A DNA stretch of 64,000 nucleotides, taken from assembly GCA_027459645.1 (NCBI GenBank), contig DAIDHQ010000019.1:81513-145512 (forward strand). Direction: 5' to 3'. The notes under the pieces are model-generated. The model did not search any database and had not been told where the DNA came from. It was given only the letters and a program-made list of their open reading frames with translations. The position numbers and the translations under genes are program-made. This DNA comes from Vulcanimicrobiota bacterium. GTDB taxonomy: Bacteria; Vulcanimicrobiota; Vulcanimicrobiia; Vulcanimicrobiales; Vulcanimicrobiaceae. Below, one piece after another: positions 41,920 to 50,573 of this stretch (position 1 is the first letter of the stretch; the number at the start of each line of letters is the position of its first letter).

Positions 41920-43140
41920 ATGAGCGACTTCAAAGGAATCCTGCGTTTAGCGCTGCAGGCACTGGTGCGCAACAAAGCGCGTTCGCTGCTCACGATGCTC
42001 GGCATCGTCATCGGCGTCGCTGCGGTGATTGTGACCGTCGCGATCGGCTCGGGCGCGCGGCAATCCGTCCAGAATTCGATCAACGCGCTCGGTTCGAACA
42101 TGATCGTCGTGCAGCCGGGATCGCTCAATTCCGGCGGTGCGCGCGGCGGCTTCGGATCGGCATCGACGCTTACGCCCGACGACGGCATGGCGCTCGCGCA
42201 TCTCCCCGGCGTCGCAGCCGTAACGCCGACGGTCACGGTTCGAGCGCAAGTCGTCGCCAACGACAACAACTGGCAGACGCAAATCAACGGCGTCGCGCCG
42301 ACGTACACGCAGATTCGTTCCTGGCCGATGGCCAGCGGTACGATGTTTGGTCAAAGTGACATTGCGTCGTCCGCAAAAGTTGCCGTGCTCGGACAAACGG
42401 TCGTCGGTCAGCTCTTCCCCGGCGGACAAAATCCGATCGGGCAGACGATCTTGATTCGCAACGTGCCGTTCACGGTGATTGGAACGCTCGCGCCGCTCGG
42501 ACAGAGCGGCATCGGGCAAGATCAAGATGACACCGTGCTCATTCCATACAGCTCCGCGATGCAGCGCCTCACCGGCCTCTCGACGGTAAATTCCATCATG
42601 GTCTCGGCGCTTACGGCCGATCAGGTGAGCGCGGTGCAATCCGAAGTGACGTCGATCTTGGAACAACGCCATCACATTCCGGCCGGCCAAACCGACGATT
42701 TTCAGGTGCGTAATCTGCAATCGATCGCCGCGGCCGCGTCATCGACCGGCGCCGTGATGGAATTCTTGCTCGCCGGCGTCGCGGCGGTTTCGCTGATCGT
42801 CGGCGGCATCGGCATCATGAACATCATGATGGTGTCGGTAACGGAACGCACGCGCGAAATCGGCCTGCGCATGTCGGTCGGCGCGCGCGCCGCAACGATC
42901 CTCAATCAATTCCTCACCGAATCGGTCGTGCTCTCGTCGATCGGCGGCGTCATCGGCATCGTGTTCGGCTTTATCGGAACGATGCTCGTCGCCGCACTCG
43001 CGAAATGGCCGACGCAGATTCCGTTCGGCTGGGTGATCGCCTCGGTGCTCTTCTCCGGCCTCGTCGGCGTCTTCTTCGGATACTATCCGGCCAAAAAGGC
43101 GTCGAATCTGAATCCTATCGAAGCGCTGCGCTTCGAATAG
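41920..43140 (+). CDS. MacB-type ABC transporter permease
   Basis: A 406-aa FtsX-family permease: an N-terminal helix in LTMLGIVIGVAAVIVTVAIGSGAR, a periplasmic MacB core domain (residues ~50-250, with VVQPGSLNSGG and AVTPTVTVRAQV), and three C-terminal helices with GGIGIMNIMMVSVTERTREIGLRMSVGARAATIL and PAKKASNLNPIEALRFE. With the ATPase and the distant adaptor it makes a MacAB-like tripartite exporter of peptides, antibiotics or lipoprotein substrates; no outer-membrane TolC gene is seen here. Confidence 0.94.
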   Translation: MSDFKGILRLALQALVRNKARSLLTMLGIVIGVAAVIVTVAIGSGARQSVQNSINALGSNMIVVQPGSLNSGGARGGFGSASTLTPDDGMALAHLPGVAAVTPTVTVRAQVVANDNNWQTQINGVAPTYTQIRSWPMASGTMFGQSDIASSAKVAVLGQTVVGQLFPGGQNPIGQTILIRNVPFTVIGTLAPLGQSGIGQDQDDTVLIPYSSAMQRLTGLSTVNSIMVSALTADQVSAVQSEVTSILEQRHHIPAGQTDDFQVRNLQSIAAAASSTGAVMEFLLAGVAAVSLIVGGIGIMNIMMVSVTERTREIGLRMSVGARAATILNQFLTESVVLSSIGGVIGIVFGFIGTMLVAALAKWPTQIPFGWVIASVLFSGLVGVFFGYYPAKKASNLNPIEALRFE

Positions 43141-43145
43141 GCCGA

Positions 43146-43181
43146 AGGGCCCCGGCATTGATTCCTCCTCGCCGGGGCCCT
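43146..43181 (+). terminator. Rho-independent terminator after the permease gene
   Basis: A perfect 11-bp GC stem AGGGCCCCGGC / GCCGGGGCCCT with a 14-nt loop and then TTCATT, 5 nt past the permease stop. Confidence 0.88.
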
Positions 43182-43184
43182 TTC

Positions 43185-43215
43185 ATTGCCGAGAAATTGG
43201 CATTTAATCGGCAAT
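43185..43215. promoter_or_regulatory. inverted-repeat operator of a toxin-antitoxin pair
   Basis: ATTGCCGA (43185-43192) and TCGGCAAT (43208-43215) are a perfect 8-bp inverted repeat, 17 nt before the antitoxin ATG; the 15-nt centre is AT-rich. This is a likely autoregulatory site. Confidence 0.62.
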
Positions 43216-43231
43216 AAGCTATCATCTGGAT

Positions 43232-43561
43232 ATGGCTCGCCATTTTGCCCTAGACGCGGACATCACGGTCAGTGAACTGCGTCATGAAGAGATTCTCGAC
43301 GAGCGTCTGCGCAAGCACGGCGCGCTGCGCGTGCGACGCCGAAACGATGTCTTGGGCGTCTTACTCGGTGCGGAGGAGTGGCGAGGGATGATTAAGCGTA
43401 TTGAAGAGCTCGAAGCTGAAGTCGAGGCACTCGAGGATGCGGCATGTCGACAGATCGTCGCCGAGCGCCTGAGTCCGGACGTTGAATTCTTACCGGGATC
43501 GCCGGAGGGTGTGGCCGAGATTCAACGCCTCTACAAAGAAATGACCGGTGAAGAACTCTGA
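43232..43561 (+). CDS. putative Phd/YefM-like antitoxin
   Basis: A 109-aa protein: ITVSELRHEEILDERLRKHGALRVRRRNDVLGVLLGAEEWRGMIKRIEELE resembles the DNA-binding half of Phd/YefM antitoxins, with an acidic helical C-terminus to embrace a toxin. It overlaps the toxin gene by 14 nt and has an inverted-repeat operator upstream. Confidence 0.75.
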   Translation: MARHFALDADITVSELRHEEILDERLRKHGALRVRRRNDVLGVLLGAEEWRGMIKRIEELEAEVEALEDAACRQIVAERLSPDVEFLPGSPEGVAEIQRLYKEMTGEEL

Positions 43562-43931
43562 CGTCCCGAGTGAGGCCGTACGACTCCTGAGCGCCGTCCT
43601 TGCACTGGACGGCGTTTTCTCGGTGCGGGCATTTGTCGCGGCCGATATTGCGCGCCTTCGTCGTGCGTTTAGGGCCGACGCTATGTATGCGCGAGCGCTC
43701 TGTGCCGTGGCACGCGAAATCGTAACAGCGTTGCGTGGCGCGGAACGTGCCGGCGTACCTCTCGCCCACGAACTGCAGGGCCTTCGACGTGTACGCTTCT
43801 CATCGCAAGGTGCCGCGTCCGCGGATCTGCGATTAATCTTCCGCGTTCACACGAAAGGTATCGACATAGTCGCTTTCGGGCATCGGCACTTTCCCGAATC
43901 GGTTTACCGCATTGCGACGCAAAGGCGCTAA
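43548..43931 (+). CDS. RelE/ParE-like toxin
   Basis: A 127-aa protein from GTG 43548. The C-terminal half (LAHELQGLRRVRFSSQGAASADLRLIFRVHTKGIDIVAFGHRHFPESVYRIATQRR) is typical of RelE-like toxins, with basic residues near the end. The N-terminal ~45 residues are longer than usual. The gene order antitoxin-toxin and the overlap support a third toxin-antitoxin module in the window. Confidence 0.75.
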   Translation: MKNSDVPSEAVRLLSAVLALDGVFSVRAFVAADIARLRRAFRADAMYARALCAVAREIVTALRGAERAGVPLAHELQGLRRVRFSSQGAASADLRLIFRVHTKGIDIVAFGHRHFPESVYRIATQRR

Positions 43932-43934
43932 ACG

Positions 43935-44201
43935 CTAGCCGAAACGTTTGACGGCGCGGGCTTTTGCACGTGCGGCCCATTCGGCACGGTCGCGCGGCGG
44001 TGCGGCCGTTACGAGCGATTGCATCAACCGCGTTGCGACGGCCTGCACTTCATCCACGGCGCGATTGAACGCCGCTTCGTTCGCGTGCGACGGGTGCGTG
44101 AAGCCCGAGAGCTTTCGCACGAACTGAATCGACGCCGCACGGAGTTCGTCATCCGTCGCCGGCGGCTGAAAGTTATACAGCGTTCGAATGTTGCGGCACA
44201 T
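43935..44201 (-). CDS. DUF2277 family protein
   Basis: An 88-aa protein with the distinctive start CRNIRTLYNFQPPATDDELRAASIQFVRKLSGFTHPS and end APPRDRAEWAARAKARAVKRFG, matching DUF2277 across its whole length. Function unknown. ATG 44201 is the family start; a few codons upstream are also open. Convergent with the toxin gene, 3 nt apart. Confidence 0.92.
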   Translation of the reverse strand: MCRNIRTLYNFQPPATDDELRAASIQFVRKLSGFTHPSHANEAAFNRAVDEVQAVATRLMQSLVTAAPPRDRAEWAARAKARAVKRFG

Positions 44202-44220
44202 AAGGCGCTCCTTTTTGCCC

Positions 44221-44354
44221 GTCACCCTTCGACAAGCTCAGGGTGACATGCCCTCTAGGCGCGGCTTGCGTTGCGATCCTTCGTCTGCGCCGGTTCGCTT
44301 CGCGAACCTGCTCCGCTCAGGATGACACAAGGCGAAGGGCTCAGGATGACACAA
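44221..44354 (-). repeat. cluster of dispersed repeats upstream of the lipocalin-like gene
   Basis: There are three inverted units: CACCCTTCGACAAGCTCAGGGTGAC at 44223, a long form from 44277 (ATCCTTCGTCTGCGCC...CTCAGGATGAC, with inner repeat GGTTCGCTTCGCGAACC), and a partial GGGCTCAGGATGAC at 44337. They fill the gap between the divergent DUF2277 and lipocalin-like genes. Confidence 0.88.
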
Positions 44355-44376
44355 CTCGGGTGGCGAAGCGGGTGGC

Positions 44377-44877
44377 ATGCTGAAGATCTTATCGCGCCGC
44401 AATCTTCTTACCGCGGCGGCGTCGTTCGGCGTTGCTGCCGCCACCGCGAGCATCGCAGATGCGGCCGCATCGCCGGTGCTTGGAGCCTGGAAGCTCGAAT
44501 CGTTCGACGTCGTCATACCCGACAAGAGCCGCAAACCGCGCTTCGGTCCGAACCCCGTCGGCTATTTGATCTACACGCCCAGCGGCCGTATGTCGGCCAC
44601 GCTCTCCGGCATTCACCGGCCGAAGTTCGAGCCGATCGCGGAGACCGCCGGATCGAAAGCGTGCGCCGAACAGCTCACCGATTTTCTCGCCTACGCCGGC
44701 ACGTACGAAATCCGCGGCAATCGCGTGTTTCACCATCTCGACGTGAGCGTCTTCACCGATCTCGTCGGTAAAACGCTCGAACGCGAGTTTCATTTGGCGG
44801 GCGACACGCTCACCATTCGCACGATCACGCCCGGCATGTGGGGCGACAATAGTATCTTGGTGTGGAAGCGCGCCTAG
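44377..44877 (+). CDS. lipocalin-like domain protein with Tat-like signal
   Basis: A 166-aa protein. The leader SRRNLLTAAASFGVAAATASIADA has a twin-arginine pattern followed by a hydrophobic stretch. The mature part LGAWKLESFDVVIPD...GYLIYTPSGRMSATLSG...YAGTYEIRGNRVFHHLDVS...ITPGMWGDNSILVWKR fits the lipocalin-like_5 family. It probably binds a small hydrophobic ligand in the periplasm. The stop is 2 nt from the convergent phosphatase gene. Confidence 0.83.
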   Translation: MLKILSRRNLLTAAASFGVAAATASIADAAASPVLGAWKLESFDVVIPDKSRKPRFGPNPVGYLIYTPSGRMSATLSGIHRPKFEPIAETAGSKACAEQLTDFLAYAGTYEIRGNRVFHHLDVSVFTDLVGKTLEREFHLAGDTLTIRTITPGMWGDNSILVWKRA

Positions 44878-44879
44878 CG

Positions 44880-47087
44880 CTACGCGACGTGACGGCTGTC
44901 GACGCGCACCGGCAGCGTGACGGCAATGTGACTGCCGCGGCCGGGTAGCCGTTCGACGCTCACGTTCGTTGCTAGCGCGCTGATCAGAAACAAGCCGCGG
45001 CCCGATTCCGCCCACACGTTTGTGGGCAGATGCGGATCGTAGACGAAGCCGGGGCCTTTGTCGATCAGGTGCAGCACGAGCGTGTCGTCGAGCACTTCCA
45101 GCGTAACGCTCAGCGGCCCGGGCGCGTGCCGTACGGCATTGCCCATCAGCTCTGCAAAGATGACGCCGCACGTCGAAAGCTCGTCGCCCGACGCGCCGCA
45201 CATGCGCAGGAGGCTTTCGAAAAATTCTTTGCGCAGCGTTGCCGCCGAGCGCGCATCGGCCGCTTCGAACTGCCAGCGGCGCATCTGCGTTTCGCCGAAG
45301 TTCAGCACCATGACCGCGATGTCGTCGCGCGGCACAAGGTCGGCGATGGCGCGTTCGACGAACTCCGCCGGATTTGCCGCATGGACGATTGCGTCGGAGA
45401 GCATCACCTCGCGCAGCATGTTCTCGCCCGCGATCGCGTCGCGGCCCGCCTCCACGATGCCGTCGGTATAGAGCACCAGCATGCTTTCGGACGGACACGT
45501 GAGTTCGTGCTGTTCGAAGTGCGCGTCTCTAAACGCGCCAAGCGGAGGCGACGGCGACTGGAGTGCGAGCACCGCATCGTCGTCCAGGCGCAGCAGCGGC
45601 GGGGCGTGTCCCCCGGAGACATAGCGCAGGCGGCGCGTGTGCGGATTAAAGATGCCGATGAACGCGCTGGCAAGCCGCTCGCCCTCTTCGGCCAGCAGCA
45701 TCCGGTTGCAGAGATCCGCAATTTCGTACGGTTCAGTCGCATCCAGTGCCGCAATGCGAATAGCCTGACGCATCAGCACCATCAAACGCGCGGCTTCGAT
45801 GCCTTTGCCCGTGACGTCGCCGATCGTGACGACGAGTTCGTGGCGATCGTTTTCAAATGCGTCGTACCAATCGCCACCGATGTCGGCCTCGGTCGAGCCG
45901 GGCCGATAGTGCGCGCTGATCGATAGTCCGTCAAATGCCGGAAAGGTGCGCGGAAGAAATGCGCGTTGCAGCGTTTCTGCGACGTATTGTTCGCGATGAA
46001 ACTGCTTCGCATTGGCCACGGCCAAGCCGGCACGGCGGCCGAGTTCGATCGCGAAGAGCAGATCGCTCTCGTCGAACTCTTCGCTCTCGCGCGTGCGGAC
46101 GAAGGTGAGCGCGCCGAAGATATGGTTCTGCGCGATGACCGGCACGACGATCTTCGATCGATACTCGAGCGCGCGCATATAATTTTCGTGCTGCCGAGAC
46201 GCCGCGTGCCCCACGAGCGCCGCTTCGTCGATGTGCGGTAAGAAGAAGGGCTGGCCCGTTCGCGTGACCTGTACGACCGGATGCGTTCGAAACTCCTCGA
46301 CGTAGAATAACTGCCCGACGTTCTGAAGCAGCTCTTCTTTCGTGGGGTCACGGTGCGCCGCGCCGGTAACGAAAAGCCGGTCGGACTGATCGTCCAGCAG
46401 ATCGAAGATACACACTTCTGAAAACGATTCGACGGCCAGGCGCGCGACGTTGTTCAGCGTTTCGTTCACGTCCAGCGACTGGTGGAACATCTCGCCCGCG
46501 CGGACGAGCAATCGCAGGCGCTCTTGGTCGCGCGTGTGGGACGCCTCCCCCGAGGGCGTTAGGATCGTTTTATGAAGACGAGTCACCGCAGATAGCTCGT
46601 CTTCGGTGTGGTTGTGTCCCAGCACGTCAACGGGATATCCGCACAGCATGGCCATCGGTTCACGAAATTCGAAGTTGCTCCACATTTCCTCAAGCGCGTG
46701 CGCTGCAGCAAAACGGCGCTCGCCCCAGAATTGACCGGCAACGTCACCGTACACCCGCAAGCGATACCCATCGCCGATGCCCTTTACACGACGCAGCACC
46801 ACATCCGAGAAAGCGGAGCGGTCGATGGAGCCGTTGAGGGCTACGGCGTCGTGCACGAGAGCGGAATCGAAATGCGCAAAGCGGCCGTCGCGTTCGAGGG
46901 CGGCGAGCTCGATGCCGCGCACTTGCAATGCCGCGCGAATGGCCGCAAGCCGCGCCGGCGACGTCAGCACCACCATCGCCTCGCGCTCCTGAAAACCGTC
47001 CCCGAGAAACGCGGCGATGGCACGAATCGCACCCGCTTCGTTTTCGCCATGCAGAATGACCGCGTGGTTAAGATGAACCGTGGACAT
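44880..47087 (-). CDS. MEDS-GAF-SpoIIE phosphatase with C-terminal HATPase
   Basis: A 735-aa signalling protein from ATG 47087 (SD GAGGAA). The domains are MEDS/DcmR sensory (residues ~5-160; HAVILHGENEAGAIRAIAAFLGDG), GAF (~190-360), PP2C-type SpoIIE phosphatase (~370-575; GGDWYDAFE, TIGDVTGKGIEAARLM, YVSGGHAPPLL, YTDGIVEAGRD, RDDIAVMVL) and an anti-sigma-type HATPase (~600-735; FAELMGNAVRHAPGPLSV, DKGPGFVY, GRGLFLI). It carries both the phosphatase and the kinase-like module of partner-switching (RsbU/RsbW-type) control. It is divergent from a related gene. Confidence 0.93.
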   Translation of the reverse strand: MSTVHLNHAVILHGENEAGAIRAIAAFLGDGFQEREAMVVLTSPARLAAIRAALQVRGIELAALERDGRFAHFDSALVHDAVALNGSIDRSAFSDVVLRRVKGIGDGYRLRVYGDVAGQFWGERRFAAAHALEEMWSNFEFREPMAMLCGYPVDVLGHNHTEDELSAVTRLHKTILTPSGEASHTRDQERLRLLVRAGEMFHQSLDVNETLNNVARLAVESFSEVCIFDLLDDQSDRLFVTGAAHRDPTKEELLQNVGQLFYVEEFRTHPVVQVTRTGQPFFLPHIDEAALVGHAASRQHENYMRALEYRSKIVVPVIAQNHIFGALTFVRTRESEEFDESDLLFAIELGRRAGLAVANAKQFHREQYVAETLQRAFLPRTFPAFDGLSISAHYRPGSTEADIGGDWYDAFENDRHELVVTIGDVTGKGIEAARLMVLMRQAIRIAALDATEPYEIADLCNRMLLAEEGERLASAFIGIFNPHTRRLRYVSGGHAPPLLRLDDDAVLALQSPSPPLGAFRDAHFEQHELTCPSESMLVLYTDGIVEAGRDAIAGENMLREVMLSDAIVHAANPAEFVERAIADLVPRDDIAVMVLNFGETQMRRWQFEAADARSAATLRKEFFESLLRMCGASGDELSTCGVIFAELMGNAVRHAPGPLSVTLEVLDDTLVLHLIDKGPGFVYDPHLPTNVWAESGRGLFLISALATNVSVERLPGRGSHIAVTLPVRVDSRHVA

Positions 47088-47187
47088 TTCCTCGCCAAGT
47101 ATACGTGCTACCAGGCGTTTTTCAAGGCAGGCAAGCATGCGCACGGGTGTTTGATAGCGGCCGCCCGGTGGGTATAGCCTCGGTAGA

Positions 47188-50100
47188 ATGGACGTCGCGC
47201 GACCCCCTGAGCCGACGCCGCCGTGGCCGCATCCCGGCGACGGCTTTTTTACCGTACTCGCCGACAACATACCGCACATCGTCTTTACGTCGTCGGCGGA
47301 TGACGGGCGGATCGAATACTTCAATCGCCGCTGGTTCGATTATACGGGGTTGACGGCCGAAGAAACCTACGGCGACTTCGGATACCGGCGTGCGGTCCAC
47401 CCCGACGATCGGCAGCGGTTAATCGATTGCGGTAAGCGCGCCCGGGCTATCGGCGCCGAAACATCGACCGATGTGCGCTATCGCCGGCGTGACGGCATCT
47501 ATCGCTGGCATCGGGTCACCGCCGTACCATATCGTTCGCCCGACGGCGCCATCATTCGTTGGCTCGGCACCGTCATCGACGTTCACGACGAGATCGGCGA
47601 CCTGACGCGCAATACGCCGGTGCTGATGTACGCCATGGATCCCGAAGGCCGCGTGACCTACGTCAACGAGCGCTGGTCTCAACTCACCGGCCGTGCGACC
47701 GACGAACTGCTCGGCGACGGAATGGCGAGCATCGTCGAACCCGTCGATTTGCAGCGTATCCGTGCCGAATTCCGCTCCCGCGCGCCCAGTGACAACGAAG
47801 TAGTGCTGCGCTATCGCATTCGCGAGCGCATGGGTCGGTATCGTTGGATCGAAACGCGATCGGTTGCGGAACGCGATCGCGACGGGAAGATCGTGCGGTG
47901 GGCGGGTGCCGGGCTCGATATCGAAGAGCACGTGCGCGCCACGACCACGCTCGAGTTTCTGTTGGAAAGCGGCGCCGCCGTCGAAAACCAGAGCGACGTC
48001 GTGCAATTGCTCGAGGGCGTCGCTCAACGCGTCATCGAGGGTCTTGCCGATACGTGCGTGGTCGATCTTAAAACCGGCGAAAATCAGACGCGGCGCATCG
48101 TGGTTGCGCGGCCGGACATGCACGGGATAGAAAGTGATTATCTGGCCGCTTCTATGACGATTGCATCAGACGAACGTCATCCCGTCGCACGGGCGATCTA
48201 CCACGGCGAAGCGACGTTCGTCCCCATCGTCGACGAAGCGTTTCTGCATACGGCGGTTCGCGACGAAGAGCGGCGCGCTCGCTGGCGACGGCAGGTGCAC
48301 TCGGTGATCGTTACGCCACTGCGCTATGGCGGGTCGATTTTCGGCGCAATTACGATCGTGCGCTTGCTGATGCAGGAGCCGTTTCGCTTTTCCGATCTGC
48401 AAGTCGTCGAAGACGTCGGACGGCGCATCGGCCTTGCGATCGCGAACGCGCAACTTGCCGAATCGGCGCGTCGCGAATCCGAAGACCGGCTGGAGCAATT
48501 CCGGCGCATCGCGGACTTTACGCCGCAATTGATGTGGACCGCGGGGGCCTCCGGCCACGTCGACTGGGTGAACCGTCAATGGTATGAATTCACCGGCCAG
48601 AGCGCCGGCGAAGCGGTCGACGGTCGGGGCGGCACGACGTCGCCCGTGCATCCCGACGACCGCGAGCGTGCGATTGCGATGTGGCAGGAAGCCGTGCAGA
48701 GTGGCCATGCCTATGAAGCCGAAGTGCGTATGCGCCGTCACGACGGCGTCTACCGCTGGTGCATCGCACGCGCGGTTCCCGAACGCGACGCGTCGGGCGC
48801 GGTCGTGCGTTGGTATGGAACTACGACCGATATCGACGATTCCCGGCGCGCATCGCGAACGATTCAACTCTTCGCCGAACTTGGCGAACGTCTCGCGGAA
48901 TCGAGCGCGCTGGACGAAACGATGGACGCGATACTCGGCGTTGTGGTTCCCGAATTTGCCGACGCCGCCGTCATCACGCTCGTCGACGAAGATCGCGAGC
49001 TGATCGTCCGCGCGGTCAACGCACGAACGCAGATGCAGCGCACGTTGCTGCAATCGTTGATCGGGCACGCGCACTCCGCATCGAGTAGCGAGATCGGGTC
49101 GCGTCAAGCGTTTTCCACCGGGCGTCCGTACATCGAAAACAACCTGACGGAAGAAGACCATCGCCGCGCCCTAACCCCGCAAGGGTTGGCGATCGCGCAC
49201 CGCTTGGGGATTCACGCGATCGCGGTGCTGCCGCTTTCGGCAGCGAGCGGCGTCACGCACGGCACGCTGGTGCTGATGATGACCGAGGAAGATCGCGGGT
49301 TTGAAGATGGCGACGTGCCGTTCTATCGCGAGCTCGCGCGCCGCGTCACGCCCGCAATTGCCAACGCGGAACTCTTCGAACGCGAACGCAACGTCGCGCA
49401 CTCGTTTCAGGAAGCGGCGCTTCCGGCACGCTTACCGCGCGTGCCGGGATATGAATTCGACGCCGTGTATGAAGCGGGAAGCGCAGAAGCGCTCGTGGGC
49501 GGCGATTGGTTCGACGCATTTACGCTGCTCGACGGCCGCATCGTGATTTCGATCGGCGACGTTGCGGGCGCGGGATTGCGTGCGGCCGTCATGATGTCGA
49601 ACGTGCGTCAAGCGGTTCGCGGCGTGGCGCAGGTGCATGCCGATCCCGCGCTGATGCTCGAAGCCGCCGACGGCGTGATACGCAGCCAGCATCCCGACAC
49701 GTACGTGACGGCGTTCGTCGGCGTGATCGATCCGATGACCAACGCGCTCGTCTACCAATCTGCCGGCCACCCTCGGCCGCTGCTGGTGCTTCCCGAAGGC
49801 GGCATCGTCGAACTCGAAGGCGGCGGCTTGCCGCTCGGATTACGCAGCGAACACGAGCCGCTTACCTGCGTGTACCACGTTCCCAACGGTTCTCTGCTCG
49901 CGCTCTACACCGACGGGTTGACCGAAGCGACGCACTCGCTCGACGAAGGCTACAGCAAACTGTTCGCCGCGTTGCACGATCCGAAGGTGCGAAGTGCGGC
50001 ATCTCCGGCGAAGGCGATCTATGAAGCGATGCTGCCCGACGGCTCGAAGGACGACGTTGCAATTCTCACCGTGCGCACCGGTGAGGCAACGCGCGGACGA

Positions 50101-50475
50101 ATGTTCCCGATTCCCTCCGCGCGCGATGAAGCGGCAGTGCGTTCCATGCAAAGGCATTTGCTGAAGGCCCTGCGCGACGGCGGCATGCGCGACGAAGCGG
50201 TGCGTTCGGCGGAACTGATCGTGGCGGAATTGGTCGGGAATCTCATGCGCTATGCGCCGGGCCCGGCGGTTTTCACCCTCGCGTGGCACGACGGCATCCC
50301 GGTGTTGCATCTGCAGGACAGCGGACCGGGCTACGAATTCGCAGCGAAATTGCCGGCCGATCCGCTGGCGGAATCAGGCCGCGGTCTCTTCCTGATCGGC
50401 ATGCTCGCGCGCAATTTCGTCGTCTCCCCGCGCCTCGGCGGCGGAAGCCACAGCCGGGTGGTCTTTAAGATGTAA
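47188..50475 (+). CDS. multi-PAS/GAF SpoIIE phosphatase with C-terminal HATPase
   Basis: A 1095-aa sensor-effector. In order: PAS (residues ~20-135), PAS (~140-250), GAF (~260-420), PAS (~430-555), GAF (~560-730), SpoIIE PP2C (~740-945; GGDWFDAFT, SIGDVAGAGLRAAVMMS, YQSAGHPRPLL, YTDGLTEATHS, KDDVAILTV) and HATPase (~965-1095; IVAELVGNLMRYAPGP, DSGPGYEF, GRGLFLIG). Soluble, with no membrane helix. It likely integrates redox, light or ligand cues and dephosphorylates an anti-anti-sigma factor. No STAS partner is in the window. Confidence 0.93.
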   Translation: MDVARPPEPTPPWPHPGDGFFTVLADNIPHIVFTSSADDGRIEYFNRRWFDYTGLTAEETYGDFGYRRAVHPDDRQRLIDCGKRARAIGAETSTDVRYRRRDGIYRWHRVTAVPYRSPDGAIIRWLGTVIDVHDEIGDLTRNTPVLMYAMDPEGRVTYVNERWSQLTGRATDELLGDGMASIVEPVDLQRIRAEFRSRAPSDNEVVLRYRIRERMGRYRWIETRSVAERDRDGKIVRWAGAGLDIEEHVRATTTLEFLLESGAAVENQSDVVQLLEGVAQRVIEGLADTCVVDLKTGENQTRRIVVARPDMHGIESDYLAASMTIASDERHPVARAIYHGEATFVPIVDEAFLHTAVRDEERRARWRRQVHSVIVTPLRYGGSIFGAITIVRLLMQEPFRFSDLQVVEDVGRRIGLAIANAQLAESARRESEDRLEQFRRIADFTPQLMWTAGASGHVDWVNRQWYEFTGQSAGEAVDGRGGTTSPVHPDDRERAIAMWQEAVQSGHAYEAEVRMRRHDGVYRWCIARAVPERDASGAVVRWYGTTTDIDDSRRASRTIQLFAELGERLAESSALDETMDAILGVVVPEFADAAVITLVDEDRELIVRAVNARTQMQRTLLQSLIGHAHSASSSEIGSRQAFSTGRPYIENNLTEEDHRRALTPQGLAIAHRLGIHAIAVLPLSAASGVTHGTLVLMMTEEDRGFEDGDVPFYRELARRVTPAIANAELFERERNVAHSFQEAALPARLPRVPGYEFDAVYEAGSAEALVGGDWFDAFTLLDGRIVISIGDVAGAGLRAAVMMSNVRQAVRGVAQVHADPALMLEAADGVIRSQHPDTYVTAFVGVIDPMTNALVYQSAGHPRPLLVLPEGGIVELEGGGLPLGLRSEHEPLTCVYHVPNGSLLALYTDGLTEATHSLDEGYSKLFAALHDPKVRSAASPAKAIYEAMLPDGSKDDVAILTVRTGEATRGRMFPIPSARDEAAVRSMQRHLLKALRDGGMRDEAVRSAELIVAELVGNLMRYAPGPAVFTLAWHDGIPVLHLQDSGPGYEFAAKLPADPLAESGRGLFLIGMLARNFVVSPRLGGGSHSRVVFKM

Positions 50476-50573
50476 CTGTAAACCGTGGTTATCACGATAC
50501 GGAAAATTCATACCTTTGAGCATGGCTGGGGGGCGAGGAAGCGGTAGGATAGGCTGGGGCCTTGCCCCTTTGC

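Noticed and set aside
50476..50573. Sigma-28 type promoter upstream of the flagellin
   Set aside because: TAAA and a CGATA-like box are present near 50480-50500, but the spacing is about 12 nt, not 15, and the match is poor.
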